A stretch of DNA of 64,000 nt, from the NCBI GenBank assembly GCA_034440575.1, contig JAOTOL010001642.1, forward strand, positions 3,336,501-3,400,500. The letters run 5' to 3'. Every line of letters starts with the position of its first letter. The first letter of the stretch is position 1. The position numbers were made by a program, and so were the translations under genes. The stretch is from Imbricaverruca yamaguchii (lineage: Eukaryota > Arthropoda > Thecostraca > Neoverrucidae). This document shows, piece by piece, positions 13,201 through 25,200 of the stretch. The notes under the pieces are model-generated. The model saw nothing but the letters and a program-made list of their open reading frames with translations. It was not told the DNA's origin and searched no databases.

Positions 13201-16200
13201 CCTTTGTTTGGCACTTAACTTTCCCTGTGACGCGAGAAACATTGCATTGCATGTACTCCCTGTTATCATAATTACCGTACGCACATGATATCGAACCGTC
13301 AGATAGCAAGTGATAGGGAGATGGTAACCCGAGAATGTGAGCGGGTCGTGGGAACTACTTGACCTACAAATGCGTTTCTCTTCTTACTATGAGCCTAAGT
13401 ATTGTCATTGATATATATGGAATAATGGTTTGTTGTAATACTTTGTGGAATATCCGGTTTGGAAGATACAGTTGTGTTATATAGTTGTTAATAGAACTCT
13501 CCCCAATATTGGTTATGAGGGGAAAAGCGCGTGTAAATATGTTTAGTAGTCCGTAATTGTGGGCCCTGCGCGCTTCCTCTTGCATCTTTTCATGCTTTCT
13601 TGCTTTACTGTTTCCACACACTGGGTAGATAAGCTGTATCGGTTGCCATTGCACTGAACTAAGCCTGTTGTGTAATTGTGACGGCCAACTGCGCCGCTGC
13701 GTTCTTATGACGAGCCACGCCCACTGCGACAACGGCGCCGCTGCGTTGTTATGACGAACCACACCCACTGACAACTCCGTCGCTGCGATATTGTGGCGAA
13801 CTACACCCACTGTGACAACTGCGCCGCTGCGACATTGTCACGAACCACGCCCACTGTGTGACACTGTGTGACACTGTGTTTGGCCAGTTGTCCACGGCGA
13901 GGCGCTGGACGACGAGAACTCGGTGGCGTCTGCCGTGAAGCTGCGACGCAGCAGCGACGCGCGGCCGGCCGTCCCCTACAGCCGGATGGCGCGCGGCGAC
14001 TCGCTCACCAGCTCGCCGCCCGGCTCGGTGACGGGCGGCAGCGGCGGAGGGGAGGCCGCCCCGCCCGAGGGTACCGTGCCCGCCAAAATGGTGAGTCGAT
14101 CCTCCCTATATAAGATACACACTCCCGCCCGGGGGCACCGTGCCCGCGAAAGTGGTGAGTCGGCCCTCCCGATATAAGATACACACCTCCCGCCAGGTTG
14201 GCCAGTCGGTCCGCCTCTCCATACCAGATACGAGCCTCCCCAGGAGAAGCTACACCTTCCATTACTTTCCCAGAGGGGGCGCGCCCGCCGAAATGGTCAA
14301 CTAGTCTGGTTCTCCTTACCAGATGCGCACCACCCGTGGAGGGAGTCGTACGCGCTAAGCTGGCGAGTCATCTCGCCTTCCCCTACCAGACATGAACATC
14401 CCCAGGAGATGACGCACCCTTCAAAACTGTCAACTAGTCTGGCTCCTCTTATCAGATACACACCACCCGTCGAATGGAGCGATACCAGTCAAGCTGGAGA
14501 GTCAGCCCGCCTTCCCCTACTAGATGCACACCTCCCACCGGATGGTGACGCGTCAGTCCCATGAACTGAACGAGCACCGAGCCGTTCATGTAGGGGGCAG
14601 CACCATGCTTCGGAGGGCACTATGCCCGACACATAGTGAGCGCCTCTCATTTTCCATTTCGAGGATTCCTTGCGTTAGTCTTACTGCGTACGTGCAGATG
14701 AAGGATCGCCTCCGATCGGTATGTTTGTTTGTGCTGGAAGAGTAATACCCCCTTCGTCTGTACTCGGTACATGAGTATAGCTACGGAAAAAAACTCTTGG
14801 CTAGGCTGCGTTTGTGTACTGCTGGAGGGATATCACCATAGTATGTGGGTGTGTGTGGTTGGAGGAATATCACTGCTCTCTGTATGTACAATTAGGGGTA
14901 TGTCACAGTTGTGTGTGCATGTGCAGTTTGAGGAATGTTACCGTAGTTTGTGAGTATTTTCAGTGAGGGGAATTAACCATTATATGTACGTGTGTAGTTA
15001 TAGGAATATAACTATTCTGTGCGTGCACCGTTAGAGGAATATCACCACAGGCTGTGCGTGTATACAGTTAGAGAAACATGATTGGCCGCGTGAGAGTACA
15101 GCTGGAGGAGTAGCTCTTGGTTGGTTTGTTCATTTGTACAAATGAGGAATGTTTGCCCTTGGTCAACGTGGTCGGTCGGTCTGCCCTGCTGTACGGCTGG
15201 AGTAATAACACCATTAGGCTGCACGTGCGCACATCTAGGGAGCTAATTCTTAGTCTGCACATATGGAGTAGTTGCTGCTTGGTCTGTCTGCCCTTGTGTC
15301 CAGGTACAGGAATACCACCGCTAATGTGTACATGGGCACAGTTAGAAGAGTAGCTTTTCATTAGTTTGCACATGTGTGCAGATTGGGTAGTTGCTGATGT
15401 CTGTAGGTGCGCGTATATAACTAGAGGACTAGCCTTTCATTAGTCTGCTTATTTATTGGGTGGTTTACGGCGCACTTTATGCACGATCATGACTAATGGC
15501 GCCACCCACACTTTCATTAGTCTGTGCATATGTAGGCGCCGAGGATAGGCTCCGTAGAGTAGGCTTCGTAGTGTAGGCTACGTGTTGCTGCTCGCTTGCA
15601 AACCAGAGTCTCCTGGCTTTAGTTCCTGTATTTGAGGCACAATCTCCATTGGTATTCGACCCGGTCACTGATGGATAGCGCTCCGCGCCCACAACCTGAC
15701 GCCTAATCGCGTCCCGGGTCCAACCCCGGCTCCTCCGCCAAGGCGACCAGAGGTCTACCGGATTGCCCCGGCGCGCAGACGCAGAGGCACACTCAGCCGC
15801 AGCACGCGCGCACAACACGGGGCGCCCCCCGCTCACGCCGCTGCTGCTTCCCGTGCGTAAGCCCGGTCAACACCGCTCAGTACTGCCGGGCACGGTCGGA
15901 GGCAGGCGCGCCACCGCCTTCACACCAGTCCCCCTTTCGTTGACCGGGCGCTCTCGTCCGGCAGTCCCTGGGAACCAGAATATGCTTAATTAGTGACCGG
16001 GTTTTGGCACACTCACGCCATCAGTGCTGGACAGTGTATCAGTGGCTGCCACACTCTGGCTGTCTGAGCAGTTCGAGATGTGAAGACATTTTAAATTTGT
16101 TACGCACCACACTGCAGTCGAAGACAACGGGCCCTGCCGTACTCCAACTACAATGCCACGTGTACAATGTGATTGGCATGAACTAGTCAGTGATGGCGTG

Positions 16201-19200
16201 CACAATTTGTCCCAGACCTTCCACCAGCTTCGGCTCGCCCCCAACCTAGTCACAATGACGGTACTGTCCGCCGTGACCGGCACGAACACGCCACCCGCCA
16301 TCTGCATCCGAACCGATCTGGAGGATTTCTAACTACTAGACCTCTGCGGAAGTGGACGGGGAGTAAGCTGGTTCACAACAGGCTATGTCCCCCACCCACT
16401 GCCCAACACATAGGCGGTACTGTAGTAACCAAAAACAAAGCTTATGATTCGATGTAGTCTGTGATATCCGTCCTGGTTGGTTGGACGTCACACATCGGGG
16501 TTTCTGCAGGGCGGCTCGCGTGCTGTGGCACCAGCGCCAGCGGCGACGGTCGCGGCCCGGCTCGCCGCTCGGCTGGCCCAGGCGCGCACCCGGGTACCGG
16601 TCTAGAGAGAGTGGACGCGGTAGAGTCGGAAGTCATGGAGCGGGGCTCCGTGTTGCGTTGCGATATACAATGAGTGGTAGAATCATTGAGACTGGGTGAC
16701 TGGCACGGCTTCAGCCTGTTGTAATGTACCAACAACATTTTCCAGTCTTCCAGTCTAACCCTGTAATTAAACTCTTTGCTGAGCTATAATAGTCGCAGGT
16801 TTCCACGGTCGTATGCATGTTTGGTACTCTCATAGCTTCTACGTTGTGATGCAACATTACCTGATCCCTGGTTGGTAAATGAAGCTGTTAAACTTCGTTT
16901 CGTAAAGTGTCCGATTCCTCACATGACTCGTATTAGACACGTGTATGGCCTCTCGGTAGGCCTCACACAGACCTCTGCAGAGACAATCGACATATGACAC
17001 GCTGTTCGATTGCAAGGCTTGCGGCGCTTCAATTTCGATGTCGACCGGTTGCCGTGCCTGGCGACCGAACATCAAATAGAAGGGACTGTATCCCAATGAC
17101 GTGAATTTGACTGCGATACCCCAACATCAGTAGCGGTAAGTGTCCGTCCCACCAACTGATTTTCCGAAAGATATTTTACCAGCATACCCAAAATAGTGCG
17201 ATTTACTCTTTCACATCTATTTCCCAGAGGGTGAATACTGGTAGTACTAGTCTCTTTTACGCCCATTATGCGGCAAAGCCCTCAGAGAAGCCAACTCTAT
17301 AAGTTAGTTGCTCAATCCGAATGCAGCCGCTTGGGGCAGCCAAAGCGAGAAAATAGCTCATGAGTCGGAATAGTAGCGACTGCTTGCCCACATGTCTGGT
17401 TATGGAAAAACTTCCACCGACCTCGTAACTTCTGGGACTTTTTCAGCCTGTGGCTCCCATAAGCAATTACCTTCTGCCCATTTTGTTTTTGGAGCAACAC
17501 CGCTCCTATCCCTTGGTTAGTCGAGTCACACTCCAAAGTGAACAAGCCGGCGTCCGATTAAAAACGAGGCAGAGACATGACTGGCGCATCCACTAGCGCT
17601 CGTTTTACATCTTCAAATGAATCTGCAGCCACAGCAGACCATTCAATCCGAACACCCTTCCTGGTGAGGTCGAAAAGAGGCGAGTAAATTTGGGAATTTT
17701 TACAAATAAATCTGCGAAAGTAAGCTGACAAGCCCAAGAAGCTACACATCTCCTTGGCGGTGTGTGGCTGTGGCCACTCGCGCACCTTCCTGACCTTTTA
17801 TGGGTCCGTGGACAGATCTTCCTCGGATACTACGCAGCTGAGCAAATTCGCCTTGTTCTGGAAGAATGGACATTTCGCTATGTGTAATTTCAGTCCAGCG
17901 GCTCTCAACCGCAGCAAAATTGTACAAGTTCTTCAACACTAGGAAATCCTTGCCGTATACGATAATGTCAAAGTAGCGCACATAAATATATTTCCCTAGG
18001 GGTCCCAGAACGATATTCAACAGCTTGGCACCTGTGAACGGTGCCGAATTCAGGCCCAAACATTTCCTTGTACCGCCAATTACTGAATGGAATGGTTATT
18101 GTGGTTTTCTCTCGGTCAGCTGGATCAACCGGAAATTGCAAATAAGCCTTGGATAGATAAGTGTGCAGAACAAAGATAACCCTGCAAGTACCTCTAACGA
18201 GTTGTCTATCCTTGGAATGGGGAAAGCCGGTAATCTAGAAATGGAGTTTACCCGACGCATATCAGCACAAATCCGGAGCTACCCAGTTTTTTTTGCGCTC
18301 AAGACAAATTGGCGACGCTCAGGTGCCGTCCGATTCTTTTCAAAATTCCTTGATCCACCATTTCCTGGATCTGCGACTTTACCTCATCACATAGGTGTGG
18401 AGGAATACGGTGAAGGCTCTGTCGCACCGGGCCACGACCGCCAGTGTCATTCGAATGAGAAATTAGACTAGTTACCCCAATGTGGCCGTTGAATATGGAC
18501 TGGTGCTTTCGTAGCACAGAGAACGGTGCCTGTTCTTCAGGAATACTCACCCCTCCAGGTTAACCACGGGCAGTTTTATACCATGGGAGCCTGTCGGTAA
18601 CTTCCAAAAAAAAACCACCTCAAGGCTACCAGGCTTTGAATGTTTGGGAATGGGGATAGAGTCTGCGCAGACATTGAGCCACTACAGGCAAAACATTAGT
18701 TTTAACTTCGGCAACACATCGAACCACCTCGATGCCCGGAATTTCCAGTGTTGGCTCGATAAGCGCGGTACCATTGTAGGTGTAATGGAGAGCGAAGCCC
18801 GAACAAATTCGTTCCGTGCCCGGAGTTATGGACCAATCATGGCCCACGATTACGCGACCGACCGGTGTGACCTCGGCAGACATCGTGCGAACCTGCTCAC
18901 TAGGCGTCAGCACCAGACGCCTCATTGCCAAGTCAATTACGCAAGGGACTGCCATCAAGAAATCCAGGCCCAATAACCACTGAACGTCTATAACAGGCGA
19001 GACATAGAAAAGCATCACCCTTTTTTGGCCAGCTAACTCGAGAGGGACAAATGCAGCCAATGATGGGCAATTCCGACTCAGACAGTTTTGGCTTGCACTG
19101 AAGTCTTTTGCAACTTTATGCCGGATAGCTGATAAAAAATGTATCGATGTACCACGTGTATCATGGACCCGGTGTCGAGCAAGCAAGTACACGCCAGGCT

Positions 19201-22200
19201 GGCCAGCACAGCAGGGAAGGGAACGTCAGCTGCTCAGACAGCAGAGCACTGTTTAGACTTTCATGCTGATTAGTTACTGGGACAGATTTCGGTTGGCTGG
19301 GTCCGTGCCCCCCGTACCTCCGAGGCAGGCGCCGAAGCCAGCCTCCCTGGTTGGTACACACTGGTGAGATGTGTCCACGCGGTTACAGGAGAAACGGACA
19401 CTATCACGGTGCCGGCAATGAGCCACCAGATTTTTGCGACCACCGCATGGTAGTATCGGGCATCCCACTGCGGGCACACCTCTCCGCCGCACCACCTGGC
19501 TCAGAGCCAGAGCCGCTCATCGGCCCGACCGCCCCATCCGTCGCACGGCTCCGACGCGGAGCTGCACGCCGCCCAGGGCGATTGCCATCATGGGACGCCC
19601 CGACACCAGCCGACTGAACCCGCTGCTCCAGTCGCTCTATTCGGTCAAGAAGCATTATCAGGAGAGCCGTCTCTTGGGTCTCGATCTGCCCGATCGGGGG
19701 ACCACTCCCCCGACCACGGAAGTGGCCAGCACGATCATGTTACGGATTTTGACGATCAACTCGGCTTTGTATCGCTCCGGCTGAGTCCCCAAAAATGAGT
19801 TGGAATAAATCACATCGCTGTCACCGTCGCGATATACCTGTCGCACCAACTCCTTGAATCTGGTCACAAATACCACGAGAGGCTCACTAGGCTCGAAACG
19901 TAATCCCTTTAGTAGTGCGTGCGCGTCCAGCGCGCATGGTCGCTCAAACAGCTGTCGTAGCTCCGCGACAGCCAGGCCCCAAGTGGACAGTTTTTTTCTG
20001 CCGGGAACGAAGCATATGCGTCCCGTACCACCCCGGACAAGCGCAGGGGAAAGAAACGAGCCCCGATGTCACCGAAATTGTGTAAAGTATAGTAAATGTG
20101 TAGATCAGCCACAAATCTGCCGAAAGAACCCTCTCCCGAAAATTTAGGTGCCGACATCCACAACCCCAGGCCAGACACGAGAAGATTGCAAACTTCTTTA
20201 CACTCCATTGCCGACAAATAAAGTACAGAGCAAAATTGCGACACAACTTGGAACACAGATAACAAGCGATGAACAGTGCAGAACTTATCTTAACGAAGAA
20301 ACCTGGATGATCTGACGAGCCGGACTAGAGCCTGACCAGAGTCCACCTCGGTCTAGCCTGCGTCCAGCGGTCGGCCGTCTTCAGCGAACACCCGCCAGCC
20401 AGTCAGACGTATAGCACTCGGTGCCGCTATCTACAGTCGCACCCACTACTCGTAAACTCTGCAGAGCGGCGCAGGGAAGCCGAAGAAGTTGCAGATTAGC
20501 TTGCTGCACAGAACCAGTCGACAGGCCGGAGGCCACCGGAACCAGAGACGGAATCGGAACCAAAGCCGGAATCGCAGTCGGAGCCCGACCCAGAGCCCGT
20601 GCCGGAGTCTGAGTCGAAGTCGAGGCAGAGACGCTGATCGGAGTCTGTCAGACACCGAGCAGACGCCGCCAGTCCGGATCCCGGACGACACGAAGCTGCT
20701 GGCGGAGCCGGTGGTGCCTGTGTGCGCCGACGTGGCCGACTCGCTGCACGATCCCACCGCTGCCACCAGTGTAGACTGGGCGCAAAATGACCCTAGATGT
20801 CGACGCGCCCCTAAACTCCAATCCACCACCACACACCAGTGTAGACGCCGAGAGCAGGCTCCGTAGAGCAGGCTCCGTAGAGTAGGCTCCGTAGTGCAGC
20901 CTACGTGTTACTGCACGCTTGCAAACCCGAGTTTCCTGGGTTTGGTTCCTCTATTTGAGGCACAATCTCCATTGGTACTCGGCCCAGTCACTGACGGATA
21001 CCGCATCGCACCCACAACCTGACGCCATTGCGTCCCGGGCCCGACCTCGGTTCTCTCCGACAAGGCGACCCAAGGTCTCTATCGGATTGCCCCGGGCACG
21101 CAGCCGCAGAGGCACACTCAGCCGCAGGACGCGCTCACAACACGAGGCGCCCGCCGCACCGCCGGCCCCGCTCGCGCGGCTGCTGCTCTCCGTGTGTGAG
21201 CCCGGTCAACACGCCGCGCACCGCTGGGCACGGGCGGAGGCAGGCGCGCCACCGCCAACTCACACATTTGTACGGGTGGAGGAGTAGCTGTTGATTGGTC
21301 CGTCTACCCGTACGTACAGCTGAATGTATATCACCGCCGACCCGTTAGTGCTCTGGCGCAGATCAGGTATGGGTGTGCCGCTGAATGCCCTGCCATTCAC
21401 GCTGTGGCCGCAGATGGACTCGATCCTCAAAAATATCGGCTGCAAGTGTGTGGAGACCAAAACGCCGGCTGCGGACCTGAACCTGGCCGACAAGGAGCAC
21501 TTCTGCCAGGGTATCGACGCCATCGAGGGTCGCCTGGTCGGCTGCTGTAACGTCGTCGTCAGCAAGCGGTAACCGGCGGGGCGAGGTTGGGTTGGGACTT
21601 CGATTGGCGGCTGGGGATGGCGACCGGGGCTCCCAGTCGCCAGGAGGTTGATCCCAGAGTTGCAGGCCGGTGATGGTAGCGCTATAGATGCTGGCTATCA
21701 GTAGCAATTGCTGAGAGTTAATGGCCAAAGTTCCGGTTCAACATGAGATATTAACTCAGACGGATGCATCCGTATAGATGACACATTGGATCATGACCAG
21801 CTGTGCAGTCTGTTCGCTGTACCGATGTAACCCTGTGCCGGAATTTCTCCGCTCAGGCTGATCCGGCCGAGCTTCAAGGTGCCGTTTCTGCTCATGTGCG
21901 GACTGCACCGGGAGCGTATGCGCCGGCACCACTGCTGTCCGTCCTGCGGCGTGTTCTGCACTCAGGTCAGCGCGACGTCCGCTATGTGGCTGCACTGCTG
22001 CAGACGACTCTTCTCGGCCACAGACGCTTGGAAGTTGTTTTGTGTTTGTCTTCTTTTTTTTACTTTGCTGTGCTTTGCTTATGGGTCATTATTGTAGACA
22101 ATGTAACCAAGTTAGTTTTTAGTTTAGTGTCAGGCGAGATGGAAATCCCAAAGTGTTGCCTTAAAAACGTTAATGAAATGTTAGCTTTGTCGAAATGTCA

Positions 22201-25200
22201 ACACAATCAGAACATGTGGTTTGTACGTAGTAGAAATGTAGGGTATTTAGGCGACCTGCTTCCTCTTTTGATAATATAGGTACGCTAAAATCGTAATGTG
22301 CAAATAATTTACCTTCGCATGATTATGAAGGAATAGTATTGGTTCGTATTTATCAGACTGAATAATCTGCATATGAAGCATTGGATAGGTCTGATCATTT
22401 GCCGTGCACGAAAAGTCACTATTGGAATGTAATACGATTTTACTGACACATTATTTTCTATATGTCAAGGAGGAACTTCATACCTTAGTGTCTCAAGGAG
22501 AATTCCATACTTCCTACCGCAAGGACGCTCCGTGTTGGGATGGATTCACCCGGTCTGCTGTGCCCAGCCTTCTCTACGGTCTGAGCCCCCGGCCATTGAT
22601 ATCGCCCCACCCTGCAGATTGTCCCCAGTCTGTCCTTCACGACCGAACCCCAGCCACTGAACTCAGGCCCACCCCACCCATCATTAATAATTACAAGAGA
22701 CCACTGGAGACCACTAAAAGCCCCAATACCTAGCAGGAGACCTATCGTGTTTTCTGAAGGTTTCAAATCAGAAGGTGCATTCGTTTTAACAGGAGGCCCT
22801 ATAATTCATGAAAAGCCAAAGCACCAAGAAGGAGACACCATTACGGTGTTGGATCCGGTCTGAGCCTCCCGTCTGACCCGACCACGAACCTCATCGCTGC
22901 GCTGCAGGGAGTCTTCGGTCCACACCTGTCCGTCTGACCCGGCCACGGACCTCCCCCCTACTCTGTATGGAGTCTCCAGTCCATACCTACCCGTCTGACC
23001 CGGCCACGGACCTCACCCCTACTCTGTATGGAGTCTCCAGTCCATACCTACCCGTCTGACCCGGCCACGGACCTCACCCCTACCCTGTACGGAGTCTCCA
23101 GTACATATCTACCCGTCTGACCCGGCCACGGACCTCACCCCTACCCTGTACGGAGTCTCCAGTCCATACCTACCCGTCTGACCCGGCCACGGACCTCACC
23201 CCTACCCTGTACGGAGTCTCCAGTCCATACCTACCCGTCTGACCCGGCCACGGACCTCACCCCTACCCTGTACGGAGTCTCCAGTACATACCTACCCTTC
23301 TGACCCGGCCACTAACGTGGACACCGCTGCTGCAGGGCATCTTCATGCGATGCACGCACCAATGCGCGCCACACCTGTTCCACCGCAAATGCGCCGTCCA
23401 GGTGGGCGACATGCTGGTCTGCTCGCACTGCGGCAACACGGACGACCTGAAGATGGTGCAGCTGACCATCCGCACCGGGCGTACGCCCACCTTCTACCAC
23501 GTGCAGGGCACCATCAAGAAGAGGTACTGCTCACCGCGGGGAGGTGTTCTGGAGAGGTGGTGCAGGCGTTAGGGAGGGGGGTTGATCAGTGAGATGCAGT
23601 GGGATTAGGGATGCGTGGTGCTCTCAGGGATAGGATGCGGTGGTGTCGGAGGTGTGGTGCGTCAGGGAGAAGTATAGCTATGTCATGGAGAAATAGTGGT
23701 GAGCTAGTTGTTTGCATGTTAGGGTAAGTATCGCAAGGTCTTGAGTTCGAATCTCAGCAGTCGTTTGTTGTCTGGGCAGATCCATGGCCAGTCAGTGCGT
23801 TCGCTTGGGCAGCGACACATTATCGGAAAGTCGAATACAGCATAAAATTATTAAGTTGGCCCTTGCCGGCAAAGCCATCTTTGCCGGGCCGGCTCTTTAG
23901 AGAGCTCTCCCCCTCTAATTTCCGGTATGCGTGTGTTGGGATGAGACGCAGAACACCGTTTCTAAGTTCTGGTGACGGAGATTCCGAAGCACGTATATTT
24001 TCATTTTACTGATAATGAGGTTACTAGAGGTCGTGGTATTAGGCCAGTAGGTCAAAAGTATTAGGGCGAGGGCTAAAATCCATAAAAATAACTAAAGAAG
24101 ATATCACTTGTGTTCTTTCGACATTGTTCCTCGAGAATGAACATATATGAATTCATTTACGTTGAGCATAGTGAAAGGGTAACCCCTTTCAGGACGGGCC
24201 AGGTCAGGCCAGAATCAGGCTTGAAAACTAGCTTCCGAGTTATGTATGTTAGAGACTAAAATTTGTCATTGGCAAGCCAATTTAGCATAGCGCTCATTGT
24301 GTTTTTCTCCAATTTCGGTCGTGCTGAGGTCGCTGAAGGTCATAGTAGGTTGGAATGACCTGGAAAATATTAGTATGTCTTGGGTCCTTCCAATATAACT
24401 GTTCAAGCGAAATATTTGTATATGGCTGACATCCAAAAGGCTATGGTCAGATCAAGTCACGTCGTATGGTCAGGTCAGGAAAGTTCAAGCTTGGAAATAC
24501 CCAGAACATCACCTGAAGTGTATAATATTGTATTATATTATTATTAAAATATAGAATAAGAAGACCTGGTACGATGCCGAAGTATCCTTGTAAACTGTGC
24601 ATCGTACGACTTCATGACCTTACCCCAGGTCACAACGGGCAGTGCTCGAAATGATAAACCGATCCCTTCAGCCTTCGCCTAGGTTGCTTAGAAAGTGATT
24701 CCAAAGAAAGGTTAAACCAGGTCAGCTAGCACGAGATCAGGTCATCTCGGGTCATTTTATAATCATCCAGTGTCATGCCGCACGACTTTTGGGGGCGCTG
24801 AAACCGAGTTCAGATATCACTTGGCGAGGAACAGCAATATTCTGTATGCGATTGCATCGTGTATAGTATACATGGGAATGACCTGGCACTGGCATTGACC
24901 TTTGACACACAATTTATCCAGAATGCTTATTTCATGTTCTTTATCATTTTTGGCACCACAAATTACCCCGAAACTGGATTATTTATATTCAATATGGTAG
25001 AAGCACATGAAAGTTGATCTGGCCTCAGGTCAGTAACATCGGCCTTAATTAACATTTTCATATAGGGGTTTGTTTGACTTCATGAAAGGATAGCATGCTC
25101 TGAGTTCTGTGCGTATGTGTTGCAACTGCTCTGATTGACGGCACTTTGAATATTTTTGAACGTCACTCCCTTTGAACCTTTCTAGACCAATGCCCTTTGT

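Larger units (their letters stand above)
15530..21262 (-). mobile_element. Degenerate Ty3/gypsy LTR retrotransposon, antisense within EHMT
   Basis: On the minus strand, in order: gag-like (about 20157-19400), protease with DTGS (19176-19165), reverse transcriptase (about 18550-17560), RNase H (about 17545-17400), an integrase remnant (17390-16857) and the post-integrase VHYNRLKP segment (near 16720). Direct repeats of about 400 bp, roughly 85% identical by eye, flank this block (15530-15925 and 20838-21262) and are best read as LTRs. A pyrimidine run just right of the left copy (TCCCCCTTTCG) would be the polypurine tract of the minus strand. Frameshifts, internal deletion and LTR divergence show an old dead copy. 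The position of candidate EHMT exon 4 inside these bounds is unresolved. Confidence 0.8.

Noticed and set aside
20446..20832. 128-codon minus-strand open frame with alternating Arg/Leu/Phe
   Set aside because: Mirror image of the Arg/Ser-rich plus-strand segment; no retroelement or host motif.
22865..23318. Regular repeats that might look like a CRISPR array
   Set aside because: Units are head-to-tail without unique spacers, in a eukaryotic intron. They are minisatellites, as are the arrays at 25.6, 27.7, 34.0, 44.7 and 56.5 kb.
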